A DNA stretch of 43,511 bases from Lachnospiraceae bacterium (GTDB lineage Bacteria; Bacillota; Clostridia; Lachnospirales; Lachnospiraceae): positions 1 through 43,511 of the forward strand of contig JAILFA010000047.1 of assembly GCA_024687125.1 (NCBI GenBank), given 5' to 3'. The position numbers and the translations under genes are program-made. The notes below the pieces were generated by a model. It was not told where the DNA came from. It made no database searches and saw only the letters and a list, made by a program, of their open reading frames with translations. Positions 21,678 to 30,471 of the stretch are shown here, piece after piece. The stretch's first letter is position 1. The number at the start of each line of letters is the position of its first letter.

Positions 21678-23249
21678 ATGTTATCTACAGTCATATCCGG
21701 CGGCGTGCGCGGCATCAGCAGCTATCTGATGCGCGTGGAAGTGGATGCCGCCAGCGGCCTGCCGTCATTTTCCATGGTGGGAGATGTCTCCGGGGACACC
21801 AAGGAAGCAGGGGAGCGTGTGCGGGTCGTGCTCAAGAACGCGGGGTATCCTGTCCCGCCGATGCGGATCACGGTCAATCTCTCGCCGGCGGCGATCCGGA
21901 AGAGCGGCGTTTCGGTCGATCTGCCGATCGCGGTGGGACTCTTATGCGCGATGGGACAGCTGGAGGCTGCTTCTCTCGCGGATACGCTCATCATCGGGGA
22001 ACTCGGACTCGACGGCGAAGTGCACAGAGCCAGAGGAATCCTGCCCATCGTGACAAAGGCCGCCCAGGCCGGGATCCGGACGTGCATGGTTCCTTATGAG
22101 AATGCCATGGAAGGAGCGGTTGTGGAGGGGATGCGGATCGTCGGCGTACGGACGATCGCAGAGGCTGTTCTCTGGCTTCAGGCGGCTGAGGAAGAATGGG
22201 ACAGCATCATCCCGCCTGCTGTGATGGATGTGGATGCCCTGTTCGCCCGGGATCTGGAGGAGAGCACAGAGGATTTCGCGGATGTGCGGGGGCAGCTTGC
22301 GGTGCGGCGCGCCGCGGAGATCGCCGCAGCAGGCTTTCATCATCTGCTCCTGATCGGACCGCCGGGTTCGGGCAAGAGCATGATCGCCCGCAGGATCCCG
22401 GGGATCCTTCCGCCCCTGTCCAGGGAGGAAGCACTGGAGGTGTCCGCGGTATACAGTGTTGCCGGCCTCCTGGACAATGAGACGGCTCTGATCACGAAGC
22501 GGCCGTTCATTGCCCCGCATCACAGTACGACCGGTCCGGCGCTCATCGGCGGAGGGAACAATCCGCGCCCTGGGCTGCTCTCCTTGGCGCATCGGGGCGT
22601 CCTGTTCCTGGATGAATTGCCGGAATTCCGCAGGGAGACGCTGGATCTGCTCAGACAGCCGCTCGAGGAAAAGCGGGTGCAGCTCTCACGGACGAGCGGG
22701 ATCAGTTCGTATCCGGCCAGCATCGTCCTTCTTTGCGCGATGAATCCCTGCCCCTGCGGCTATTATCCGGACAGGAATAAATGCCGCTGTACGCAGAGCC
22801 AGATCAGCAGATATCTGGGACATATCTCCGGTCCCATTCTCGACAGGATCGACATCTGTGTGGAGGCACCCCGTGTGGAGGTCAGCGAGCTGAGACTGAG
22901 CAGGGACGCAGGCGGAGAGTCGAGCGCCGAGATCAGAAAACGGGTCCTGGCCGCCAGACGGATCCAGGAGGAACGCTTTGCGGGGACGAAGCTTATGTTC
23001 AACAGCCAGATGGGACCGGAAGAGCTGCGGCGGTTCTGCCCTCTGAACGAGGAAGAGGAAAAACTGCTGGAATCCCTGTTTCAGGCGATGGATCTAAGTG
23101 CGCGCGCATACCACAAGGTGCTGCGCATCGCAAGGACGATCGCGGATCTGGAGGCGAGCATAAAGGTGGAGAAGAAGCATCTGATCGAGGCTGCCGGCTA
23201 TCGCATGACAGATTCGAGATACTGGGCCGGAAAAGGGGAAGGAGACTGA
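21678..23249 (+). CDS. comM: YifB/ComM family Mg chelatase-like AAA+ ATPase
   Basis: This 523-residue hexameric AAA+ helicase-like protein has an N-terminal Lon-like S5 domain (about 1-170) and a Mg-chelatase ATPase domain with Walker A GPPGSGKS (227-234) and Walker B VLFLDELPEF. A cysteine cluster (CAMNPCPCGYYPDRNKCRC) is typical of the family, and a C-terminal Mg-chelatase domain follows. ComM promotes branch migration when transforming DNA is integrated. AAGGAGGTGAAAAC is a near-perfect ribosome binding site. It is followed after two bases by dprA, the usual DNA-uptake pair. Confidence 0.95.
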   Translation: MLSTVISGGVRGISSYLMRVEVDAASGLPSFSMVGDVSGDTKEAGERVRVVLKNAGYPVPPMRITVNLSPAAIRKSGVSVDLPIAVGLLCAMGQLEAASLADTLIIGELGLDGEVHRARGILPIVTKAAQAGIRTCMVPYENAMEGAVVEGMRIVGVRTIAEAVLWLQAAEEEWDSIIPPAVMDVDALFARDLEESTEDFADVRGQLAVRRAAEIAAAGFHHLLLIGPPGSGKSMIARRIPGILPPLSREEALEVSAVYSVAGLLDNETALITKRPFIAPHHSTTGPALIGGGNNPRPGLLSLAHRGVLFLDELPEFRRETLDLLRQPLEEKRVQLSRTSGISSYPASIVLLCAMNPCPCGYYPDRNKCRCTQSQISRYLGHISGPILDRIDICVEAPRVEVSELRLSRDAGGESSAEIRKRVLAARRIQEERFAGTKLMFNSQMGPEELRRFCPLNEEEEKLLESLFQAMDLSARAYHKVLRIARTIADLEASIKVEKKHLIEAAGYRMTDSRYWAGKGEGD

Positions 23250-23251
23250 TC

Positions 23252-24382
23252 ATGGACAGAGAAGAAAACAAGTATCTGTACTGGATGTTCGCGGCACCGG
23301 GGATAGGCTCCAAAAGCGGCATGGATCTTATCGCACGCCTTGGGAGCCCCCGGGAGGTCTATCACAGGCGGGAAAGGACGGTGGAATTCATCCGGACCGG
23401 ATCCCGCAAAGAGTATGCGCAGTATATCCGTGAGAAGACGCCGGAGGAGGTCTATGAGGTGCTTCTGCGGAGCGGAGCACAGTTTACGGCACTGCCGCTT
23501 TCTGACTATCCGGAAAAGCTCCGGCATATCCCGGATCCTCCCTTCGGACTCACCTGGCTGGGAAGTCTCCCGGATCCCGACATCCCTGCGGTGGCGGTGA
23601 TCGGAGCCAGGCAGTGCTCCGATTACGGCAGGCGGATGGCGGAGCAGTTCGGACGGGATCTGGCCGTCGGCGGAGCACAGGTCATCTCGGGTATGGCGGT
23701 CGGGATCGACGGACTCGCACAGCGCGCGGCGATCTCGGCGGGCGGGAGGAGCTATGCAATTCTGGGAAGCGGCGTGGATATCTGCTACCCAAAAGAAAAC
23801 AGGGATCTGTATGAACACCTCCCCGGCCGGGGCGGGATCATCTCGGAGCAGCCGGTCGGGATGAAGCCGCTCCCGAAGCATTTTCCGATGCGCAACCGTC
23901 TGATCAGCGGGTTCTGTGACGCACTTCTCGTCATAGAGGCCAGACGCCGGTCCGGGACGCTGATCACGGTGGAGATGGCGCTCGACCAGGGCAGGGACAT
24001 CTTTGCCATCCCGGGGCGGATCACCGACGCGCTCAGTGACGGCTGTCATCAGCTCATCCGCGAGGGTGCCTCCATCGCCACCTGTTCCGGGGATGTCCTG
24101 GGAACTCTTTTTCCGGAAAAGATCCGGAAGAAGAAGGCAGGAGAGAGGAGTTCCGGTGCCGGGGATGATGCGCTGTCTGAGGAGCCGGCGGAGGCAGCAT
24201 CTGACGCGGAGCAGAATATCCTTGCGATCTTAGCCAATCATGCCGCTTCTGTTGCCGTGCTTGCCGATGAGCTCTCGCAACGGGGAACCTGTCCGGGGAT
24301 CCCGGAGCTGATGGAAATGCTGCTGAGGCTGTGCGCCTCAGGGATCCTCTGCCAGGAGGGAGGATACTTTCGCCTGAGATGA
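23252..24382 (+). CDS. dprA: DNA-processing protein DprA
   Basis: This 376-residue protein loads RecA on incoming single-stranded DNA. The N-terminal part is a helical SAM-like region (MFAAPGIGSKSGMDLI). The central Rossmann-like DprA domain has VIGARQCSDYGR, GAQVISGMAVGIDGLAQ, LGSGVDICYPKENR and FPMRNRLISG, and the C-terminal winged helix starts near residue 320 (EQNILAILANH...). The ATG at 23252 is preceded by GAAGGAG at the end of comM, two bases after its stop. No other natural-transformation genes are in the window. Confidence 0.95.
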   Translation: MDREENKYLYWMFAAPGIGSKSGMDLIARLGSPREVYHRRERTVEFIRTGSRKEYAQYIREKTPEEVYEVLLRSGAQFTALPLSDYPEKLRHIPDPPFGLTWLGSLPDPDIPAVAVIGARQCSDYGRRMAEQFGRDLAVGGAQVISGMAVGIDGLAQRAAISAGGRSYAILGSGVDICYPKENRDLYEHLPGRGGIISEQPVGMKPLPKHFPMRNRLISGFCDALLVIEARRRSGTLITVEMALDQGRDIFAIPGRITDALSDGCHQLIREGASIATCSGDVLGTLFPEKIRKKKAGERSSGAGDDALSEEPAEAASDAEQNILAILANHAASVAVLADELSQRGTCPGIPELMEMLLRLCASGILCQEGGYFRLR

Positions 24383-24437
24383 TTGAGGCAACCCCGGTAC
24401 CCGTTTTCTGCTGATTCCTGTCTGACACGATTTGTGT

Positions 24438-24443
24438 TATACT
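24438..24443 (+). promoter_or_regulatory. Extended -10 promoter of the CapA-like gene
   Basis: TGTTATACT (24435-24443) gives an extended -10 with TATACT at 24438-24443. A poor -35 (TTCCTG) lies 17 bases upstream. The start codon follows at 24491. Confidence 0.45.
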
Positions 24444-24490
24444 ATACTGTCCGGTGAAATTACTGAGTGATCAGAGAGGATGAAGGAGAA

Positions 24491-25900
24491 ATGAAGAAAG
24501 CGATCGGGATACTTATCGGTACTGTTGTGATCCTCGTGGTGCTTGCGGCGGTGTTCGTGATCCGGGAAAACGGGCGGCAGAAGCCGGATGAGCCTGCACA
24601 GGCTCCCGTAGTCTTTGAGGAAACGGAAAAGAAGGAGATCGCTTCTGCAGCTGACGCCGGCGGTGATCTTGCCGTGACGGAGGAGACCGTGGCGGATACA
24701 CCGGCAGCGGCCCCTGACGCGGCGGAACAGGACGATGGCACTTCAGGGGTTGTGGAAGCCGCACAGGAAGAACCGGTGATCGCTGATACAAAACTGGTTT
24801 TTACCGGCGATGTGGAGATCAGCCCGTCGGTACAGGGCAAATATGATGCCGGCGGTGTGAACGGCGTTGTCACCGAGCGCCTGCACGCTGTGATGCGTGA
24901 CGCCGACTACACGATGATCAACAACGAATTCTGCTTTTCCACCCGCGGAGAGAAAAACATGGAGAAGCAGTTCACGTTCCGGGTGGATCCTTCCTATGTG
25001 AAGCTCCTGAATGACATGGGGGTTGACATCGCGGGGCTTGCCAATAACCACGTGCTGGACTACGGAAAGACCGCGCTGTCGGATACCTTTACGACACTGA
25101 CCGACGCGGGGATCGATTTCACGGGCGCCGGAAACTCTCTGGAGGAGGCCTCCAAGCTGGTCATCAAGACCGATGCGGCCGGAAGAAAGATCGGTTTTCT
25201 CGCGGCGAGTCACGTGATCCCTTCGGTCGACTGGAATGTGAAGACCCAGCAGCCGGGCGAGTTCTGCTTTTATGATGAGACGGATCTGCTGAATGCCATC
25301 ACAGCGGGCAGGCAGCAGGTGGATTATCTGTTCGTGATGGTGCACTGGGGGATCGAAAAAACGATCAACCTCACGCAGTACCAGAGAAATGACGGCCACC
25401 GCTTCATCGATGCGGGCGCGGATGCCGTGATCGGCATGCACAGCCACTGTCTGCAGCCGATCGAATTCTACCATGGGAAACCCATTTTCTACAGTCTCGG
25501 CAACTATATCTTCAACAGCAATATGGGCACCGGTGCCGGCGGGTGTGTTGAGGTGACGATCTCAGGAAACGGTGAGACGCGCTATCGGATCCTGCCGACC
25601 CACGCTTCGAATGCCCTCACGGACATCGATGACAGTGCATTTTCCTATATTCAGAACATCTCACGCGGCATTGAGGTTGACGGACAGGGCTATATCACCG
25701 TGACGGCAGAACTGGAGCCCGGCGGGGCGGAAGCAAAGCCGGCGCCGCAGAAGACAGAGGAGCCCGCGGCTGAGGAGAACCCGGAAGCGGCACCTGCGGA
25801 ACAGGAAGCGCAGCCCGCCGCACCCGAACCGGCAGCAGAACCTGCGCCGGAGCCTGCGCCTGAACCAGCGCCGGAACCCGAACCGGAGCAGGAGGGCTGA
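24491..25900 (+). CDS. CapA family protein (poly-gamma-glutamate synthesis type metallophosphatase-like)
   Basis: This 469-residue cell-envelope protein has an N-terminal membrane anchor (AIGILIGTVVILVVLAAVFV), an acidic linker, then a CapA/PgsA domain: LVFTGDVEISP, DYTMINNEF, GVDIAGLANNHVLDYG, VMVHWGIEK, GADAVIGMHSHCLQPIE and FYSLGNYIFN hold the His/Asn/Asp residues of the calcineurin-like fold. The C-terminal 70 residues are a Pro/Ala/Glu-rich tail (PEPAPEPAPEPEPEQEG), perhaps wall-spanning. The ATG at 24491 is just after AAGGAG; an in-frame upstream start at 24467 is less likely. No capB/capC partners are nearby, so polyglutamate synthesis is not implied. Confidence 0.9.
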   Translation: MKKAIGILIGTVVILVVLAAVFVIRENGRQKPDEPAQAPVVFEETEKKEIASAADAGGDLAVTEETVADTPAAAPDAAEQDDGTSGVVEAAQEEPVIADTKLVFTGDVEISPSVQGKYDAGGVNGVVTERLHAVMRDADYTMINNEFCFSTRGEKNMEKQFTFRVDPSYVKLLNDMGVDIAGLANNHVLDYGKTALSDTFTTLTDAGIDFTGAGNSLEEASKLVIKTDAAGRKIGFLAASHVIPSVDWNVKTQQPGEFCFYDETDLLNAITAGRQQVDYLFVMVHWGIEKTINLTQYQRNDGHRFIDAGADAVIGMHSHCLQPIEFYHGKPIFYSLGNYIFNSNMGTGAGGCVEVTISGNGETRYRILPTHASNALTDIDDSAFSYIQNISRGIEVDGQGYITVTAELEPGGAEAKPAPQKTEEPAAEENPEAAPAEQEAQPAAPEPAAEPAPEPAPEPAPEPEPEQEG

Positions 25901-25910
25901 CATACTGCTG

Positions 25911-25939
25911 TTGAAAGCAAGGCGCGGTTATGATAAAGT
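25911..25939 (+). promoter_or_regulatory. Promoter before the small 89-residue protein gene
   Basis: A TTGAAA -35 (25911-25916), a 17-base spacer and TAAAGT -10 (25934-25939), with a TG one base before the -10. It would serve the small gene at 26002 and perhaps the MEMO-AMMECR1 and hisS genes. Confidence 0.5.
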
Positions 25940-26001
25940 GAGGATGCCTGTTTCCGGGCTTTTGAGAGGGGAACAGCTGTGATCGGGAGGATGTAGAAGT
26001 A

Positions 26002-26271
26002 TTGGATAACCGGGAATGCAAAATGACCTTCAGTGCCTTCGTGCACGATAAGAGCGGCAAACGGATCGTCCGCGTCCAGTTTGAACGGCCGGGTGTCCGC
26101 GGAGGCGAAAAGGATATTGCCGAGGGGATCGTTCCCGGCGGCAGGATCGACCGCAGCAAAGGCTTTTCCGAGGAGGAAATGGAGCAGCTCTCGGCTTATC
26201 TTGCTGCCAATGAGGCGGATATCCTTGCAAGAGCCAGGGCCATCAGCAATCCGATGCGATGGATGAGTTAA
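26002..26271 (+). CDS. Small conserved hypothetical protein with a TTG start
   Basis: This 89-residue soluble protein begins CKMTFSAFVHDKSGKRIVRVQFER (mixed strands) and ends in an acidic amphipathic helix, FSEEEMEQLSAYLAANEADI. It resembles short clostridial proteins of unknown role. The first codon is TTG with GGGAGG (25985-25990) 11 bases upstream; the next in-frame ATG (26023) has no ribosome binding site. The upstream promoter and the tight 13-base gap to the next gene support it as real. Confidence 0.65.
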   Translation: MDNRECKMTFSAFVHDKSGKRIVRVQFERPGVRGGEKDIAEGIVPGGRIDRSKGFSEEEMEQLSAYLAANEADILARARAISNPMRWMS

Positions 26272-26284
26272 GGAGGAGAAAGCG

Positions 26285-27685
26285 ATGATCACCGGTGCAG
26301 TCATGGTACCTCATCCGCCGATCATCCTGCCGGAGGTCGGCAGAGGCGAAGAGGAAAAGATCCGGGCAACCACAGAGGCTTATGAACAGGCCGCGGAGAT
26401 GATCGCGCACCTTTCTCCCGAGGTGCTTCTGATCGCGAGCCCGCACAGTATCCTGTACGGAGACTATTTCCACATCTCGCCGGGACGGGGCGCAACCGGT
26501 TCCATGAAGGCTTTCCGCGCTCCCGAGGTGAAGTTTTCCGTCACCTATGACGAGGAGCTGGTCAGGGAGATCACAAAGAAGGCGGAGCAGGCGGGAATTT
26601 CTGCCGGTCCCCTCGGCGACCGCGAACCCGCATTGGATCATGGGACCATGATCCCCCTGTATTTTCTGGGCAAAAAGATGGACCTCAGCCGGGTCAGTGT
26701 TGTCAGGATCTCGCTTTCCGGGTTTTCCCTCGAGGATCATTATCGTTTCGGGAAGTGCATCAAAGAGGCGGTGAATGCCCTGGGAAGAAAAGCGGCCTTT
26801 ATCGGAAGCGGGGATCTTTCCCACAAATGCCGGGCGGAGGGACCGTACGGCTTCGCTCCGGAGGGACCCGAGTATGACCGCCGGATCATGGAGGTCATGG
26901 GGGCGGCTGCCTTTGACAGACTCTTTGACTTTGATGAGGTGTTTCTGGACAAAGCGGCGGAGTGCGGCCATCGCGCCTTTACCATCATGGCGGGCGCACT
27001 GGACGGCATGGCGCTGGAAACCAGACAGCTTTCACATGAGGACACATTCGGTGTGGGATACGGCGTCTGCACTTACCGCGTGACCGGGGAGGACGACGGC
27101 AGAAAAATGATCAACGCTTTTGAACAGCGCAGAAAAGCGCATATTGAAGAACTTAAGGAACGAGCCGACGCCTATGTGCGGCTGGCCCGTGCTTCTCTCG
27201 AGTCCTACGTCCGTACGGGCGAAGTGCTGAAACTGGAAAACTATGACGGCGAGGTGCCCGAAGAAATGCTGACAAGACAGGCAGGAGCCTTTGTCTCTCT
27301 GCACCGGCACGGACAGCTCCGCGGCTGTATCGGCACCATCGGACCGACGGCGGAGAATGTCGCCGAGGAGATCATACAGAACGCCGTAAGCGCCGCTGTA
27401 CGCGATCCCCGGTTCTTTCCGGTCCAGATCCCGGAACTCGACGATCTGGAGATCAGTGTGGATGTGCTCGGGGAAACGGAACCGATCGGATCCACAGACG
27501 AACTGGATGTCAAACGGTACGGTGTTATCGTGAGCTGCGGAGCAAAGCGGGGACTCCTTCTTCCGAACCTCGACGGTGTAGACACGATCGAGGAGCAGGT
27601 GAGGATCGCCCGGGAAAAGGGCGGGATCCGCGAGGGTGAACCCGGGATCCGCTATGAGCGATTTGAGGTTGTGAGGCATTACTGA
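26285..27685 (+). CDS. MEMO-AMMECR1 fusion (AmmeMemoRadiSam proteins B and A)
   Basis: This 466-residue protein joins two modules. Residues 1-270 form a MEMO/class III extradiol dioxygenase (LigB-like) domain: MVPHPPIILPEVGRGEE, LLIASPHSILYGDYFH and FIGSGDLSHKC contain the metal-site-like His and Asp residues. Residues about 290-466 are an AMMECR1 domain with HRHGQLRGCIGTIGPT (the family's LRGCIGT) and FFPVQIPELDDLEISVDVL. In many microbes these occur with a radical SAM protein as the AmmeMemoRadiSam set, whose function is unknown. No radical SAM partner is adjacent; the one in the window belongs to SCIFF. AAGGAGG lies upstream of the ATG. Confidence 0.9.
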   Translation: MITGAVMVPHPPIILPEVGRGEEEKIRATTEAYEQAAEMIAHLSPEVLLIASPHSILYGDYFHISPGRGATGSMKAFRAPEVKFSVTYDEELVREITKKAEQAGISAGPLGDREPALDHGTMIPLYFLGKKMDLSRVSVVRISLSGFSLEDHYRFGKCIKEAVNALGRKAAFIGSGDLSHKCRAEGPYGFAPEGPEYDRRIMEVMGAAAFDRLFDFDEVFLDKAAECGHRAFTIMAGALDGMALETRQLSHEDTFGVGYGVCTYRVTGEDDGRKMINAFEQRRKAHIEELKERADAYVRLARASLESYVRTGEVLKLENYDGEVPEEMLTRQAGAFVSLHRHGQLRGCIGTIGPTAENVAEEIIQNAVSAAVRDPRFFPVQIPELDDLEISVDVLGETEPIGSTDELDVKRYGVIVSCGAKRGLLLPNLDGVDTIEEQVRIAREKGGIREGEPGIRYERFEVVRHY

Positions 27686-27697
27686 ACAGGAGGTATC

Positions 27698-28951
27698 ATG
27701 AATCTGATCAAAAAGCCCGTGACGGGCATGAAGGATGTACTGCCGCAGGAGGCGGAACTGCGCGGTTATGTGACGGATGTGATCCGCAGGACCTACGCGT
27801 CCTATGGATTCCAGCAGATCGAAACGCCGGCGGTGGAGTCGCTTGCCAATCTGAACAGCAAACAGGGCGGTGAGAACGAGAAGCTGATCTTCCGCATTCT
27901 CAAAAGAGGGGAAAAGCTGAAACTGGATGAAGCCAGAACGCCGGAGGATCTCACAGACGAGGGACTGCGCTACGATCTGACGGTGCCGCTCGTACGTTTC
28001 TACTCCGCACATCAGGCGGAGCTGCCCAGCCCTTTCAAAGCACTGCAGATGGGACCCGTGTGGCGGGCAGACAGACCGCAGAAGGGACGGTTCCGTCAGT
28101 TTGTTCAGTGTGATATCGACATTCTGGGCGACCCCTCCAATCTGGCCGAGATCGAGCTGATCCTCGCGACAACGAAGGCACTGGATAATCTGGGCTTCTC
28201 CGGCTTTGAGGTCAGGATCGGCGACCGCAGACTGCTTAAGGCGATGGCCTATTACAGCGGCTTTGCCGAAGAGGATTATGATGAGGTTTTCATCATCCTT
28301 GACAAGATGGACAAGATCGGAACAGGCGGCGTGCGGCAGGAACTGATCGACTCCGGTTTTGCCAGGGACGCGGCGGACAAATATCTTTCGCTTTTCGCCG
28401 CGCTTGACGGGAAATCCGGAGAGGAGAGCATCAGATATCTTGGGGATACGCTCGGCGACTGCCTGGAAGAAGGCTGCGCCGAAAACCTGCTCGAGATCAT
28501 TGACTGTGTAGAAAAAGCAAAATCGGCGGATTTTGCCCTGGTGTTCGATCCGACGCTGGTGCGCGGAATGAGCTATTACACCGGCACGATCTTTGAGATC
28601 TCCATGCCTGAATTCGGTGCCAGCGCGGGCGGCGGCGGAAGATATGACAAAATGGTGGGCAAGTTCACGGGACAGGATGTTCCCGCCTGCGGTTTTTCCA
28701 TCGGATTTGAGCGGATCCTTCTCCTGCTGACGGAGCGCGGTTTTCAGATCCCTTCCCAGGGAAAGAAGCAGGCGTTCCTGCTGGAAAAGGGACTGTCAGC
28801 ACAGCAGACGAGAGAGGCGCTCGCACAGGCGGAAGAAGCCAGGAAAGCCGGAGATCAGACACTTGTGGTCCGAATGAACAAGAACCGGAAGTTTCAGAAG
28901 GAACAGCTGGCCGCACAGGGGTATACCGACTTCCGCGAATTCTTTAAGTAA
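27698..28951 (+). CDS. hisS: Histidine--tRNA ligase (HisS)
   Basis: This 417-residue class II synthetase charges tRNA-His. Motif 1 lies around GMKDVLPQEAELRGYV...RTYASYGFQQIETP, motif 2 is GPVWRADRPQKGRFRQFVQCDIDI (two adjoining segments), and the His-specific loop LVRGMSYYTGTIFE and motif 3 GFSIGFERILLLL follow. The C-terminal anticodon domain (about 330-417) is short. AGGAGG lies four bases before the ATG. It follows the MEMO-AMMECR1 gene by 12 bases, so the two may be cotranscribed. As the only such gene in the window it is presumably the essential enzyme. Confidence 0.96.
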   Translation: MNLIKKPVTGMKDVLPQEAELRGYVTDVIRRTYASYGFQQIETPAVESLANLNSKQGGENEKLIFRILKRGEKLKLDEARTPEDLTDEGLRYDLTVPLVRFYSAHQAELPSPFKALQMGPVWRADRPQKGRFRQFVQCDIDILGDPSNLAEIELILATTKALDNLGFSGFEVRIGDRRLLKAMAYYSGFAEEDYDEVFIILDKMDKIGTGGVRQELIDSGFARDAADKYLSLFAALDGKSGEESIRYLGDTLGDCLEEGCAENLLEIIDCVEKAKSADFALVFDPTLVRGMSYYTGTIFEISMPEFGASAGGGGRYDKMVGKFTGQDVPACGFSIGFERILLLLTERGFQIPSQGKKQAFLLEKGLSAQQTREALAQAEEARKAGDQTLVVRMNKNRKFQKEQLAAQGYTDFREFFK

Positions 28952-28963
28952 AGGAGTCTGTCT

Positions 28964-30238
28964 GTGAATACGGTACAGATCATCGCGATCATTCTGCTGC
29001 TTGTCCTGTCGGCCTTTTTTTCGTCGGCGGAAACGGCTTATATGACGGTCGGACGCGTCAGGATCGAGGCTCTCGTCCGTGACGGGAACAAACGCGGTGT
29101 CAGCGTGCTGCGGATCCTTGACCGGTATCCCAAGATGATCTCCGCGATCCTTGTGGGCAACAATATTGTAAACCTGGCAGCTTCCGCGCTTGTGACGGTC
29201 CTCGTGACCGATACGTTCGGAAGTGCGTTCATCGGTGTCGGCACCGGGATCCTGACATTTCTGGTACTTGTGTTCGGGGAGATCGTGCCCAAGACAGTCG
29301 CCAGGGTTTACGCGGAAAAGCTCGCGCTCGCCTACGCGCATATCATCCTGGCGGTGATGTTCCTGCTCACACCGGTGATCGCGATCCTCAATTTTCTGAC
29401 AGATCTGATCCTGAAGCTCTTCCGGATCGATCCCAACGCCAGAAACGCCATGACAGAGACGGAGCTCAAAACCTACGTCGATCTGGGTCATGAGGACGGC
29501 GTGATCGAAAGCGGTGAGAAGCAGATCATCAACAATGTCTTCGATTTTTCCGATTCGGTCGCCAAGGATATCATGATCCCGAGGATCGATATGAGCTGCG
29601 TCTCCGTGGACGCGGATTACGGCGAGGTGCTCAAGAGCTTTCGGCAGGATATGTATACGAGACTTCCGGTCTATGACGGAGACAATGACAATATCATCGG
29701 TCTGATCAATATCAAGGATTTCATTTTTATCAAGGACCGCGCGGAGTTCAAGGTAAGAGATCTGCTCCGCGAGGCGCATTTTACATGGGAATTCAAAAAG
29801 ACATCCGAGCTGCTCGGCGAGATGCGGGCCAGGTCCAAGAGCGTCGCGTTTGTCCTCAATGAATTCAGCCGTACGGTCGGCATGATCACACTGGAGGATC
29901 TGCTCGAGGAGATCGTCGGTGAACTGCGGGATGAATATGATTCGGATGAAAAGGAGATGATCCGGGATCTCGGAAACGGCAAATACATGGTTAAGGGCAA
30001 TGTCAAGCTGACCGACTTGAATGACGCGATCGGCACCGAGTTTACCTCGGAGGATTATGATTCCGTCGGCGGCATGATGATCGAGAAACTCGAGCGCCTG
30101 CCCAGGGACAATGAGACGGTGACTCTTGCGGACGGAACGACGCTCAGAGCAAAGGGGATCCGTCAGAACCGGATCCTCAAGGTTCAGATCCAGACAGTAA
30201 AGCCACCGGAGGAACCGGCGGAAGAGAAAAGTATTTGA
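28964..30238 (+). CDS. CNNM/CorC-type membrane protein (hemolysin family)
   Basis: This 424-residue protein has a DUF21/CNNM membrane domain (residues 1-190, with AFFSSAETAYMTV at the start and FGEIVPKTVARVYAEKLAL), two CBS domains (about 205-330, for example IMIPRIDMSCVSVDADYGEVLKSF, split here by eye) and a C-terminal CorC transporter-associated domain (GNGKYMVKGNVKLTDL...). Family members regulate or perform Mg2+/Co2+ export. The first codon is GTG, with AAAGGAG nearby. Its stop (TGA, 30236-30238) lies inside the -35 of the SCIFF promoter. It sits between hisS and the SCIFF locus. Confidence 0.92.
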   Translation: MNTVQIIAIILLLVLSAFFSSAETAYMTVGRVRIEALVRDGNKRGVSVLRILDRYPKMISAILVGNNIVNLAASALVTVLVTDTFGSAFIGVGTGILTFLVLVFGEIVPKTVARVYAEKLALAYAHIILAVMFLLTPVIAILNFLTDLILKLFRIDPNARNAMTETELKTYVDLGHEDGVIESGEKQIINNVFDFSDSVAKDIMIPRIDMSCVSVDADYGEVLKSFRQDMYTRLPVYDGDNDNIIGLINIKDFIFIKDRAEFKVRDLLREAHFTWEFKKTSELLGEMRARSKSVAFVLNEFSRTVGMITLEDLLEEIVGELRDEYDSDEKEMIRDLGNGKYMVKGNVKLTDLNDAIGTEFTSEDYDSVGGMMIEKLERLPRDNETVTLADGTTLRAKGIRQNRILKVQIQTVKPPEEPAEEKSI

Positions 30239-30263
30239 CCCGATTCGGCGCTTATGCTAAAAT
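30235..30263 (+). promoter_or_regulatory. SCIFF operon promoter
   Basis: TTGACC (30235-30240), a 17-base spacer and TAAAAT (30258-30263), with TG one base before the -10. The -35 overlaps the stop codon of the preceding gene. It precedes the SCIFF gene by about 45 bases, giving the peptide its own transcription start. Confidence 0.7.
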
Positions 30264-30306
30264 ACCAAAGATTGTGCATATCCATGCATAATAAAGGAGG
30301 AAAGAC

Positions 30307-30453
30307 ATGAAGCACATTAAGACACTGAACACGAGAAATCTTCAGGAATCCGCCAAGAAGGGCGGCTGCGGCGAGTGCCAGACGTCCTGCCAGTCGGCCT
30401 GCAAGACCAGCTGCACGGTCGGCAACCAGAGCTGCGAACAGCTGAAGAAATAA
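30307..30453 (+). CDS. scfA: SCIFF ranthipeptide precursor
   Basis: This 48-residue peptide belongs to the six-cysteines-in-forty-five (SCIFF) family. The N-terminal leader starts MKHIKTLNTRNLQESAKKGG; six cysteines follow at 21, 24, 28, 32, 36 and 43 within CGECQTSCQSACKTSC and GNQSCEQLKK. These Cys are thioether-crosslinked to acceptor residues by the radical SAM maturase in the known cases (ranthipeptide type). AAAGGAGG lies seven bases upstream of the ATG. It is too short to be caught by long-frame searches. The maturase gene follows after 18 bases. Its cellular role in Clostridia (proposed signalling or metal use) is not settled. Confidence 0.97.
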   Translation: MKHIKTLNTRNLQESAKKGGCGECQTSCQSACKTSCTVGNQSCEQLKK

Positions 30454-30471
30454 GACCGGACTGCCGCGCAG

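Noticed and set aside
21678..24382. A natural-competence operon
   Set aside because: comM and dprA are present but no uptake machinery is in the window, and both are widespread in non-competent Clostridia.
24491..25900. A poly-gamma-glutamate capsule locus
   Set aside because: Only a CapA-type protein is present. No CapB or CapC genes are nearby, and CapA-like domains occur widely without capsules.
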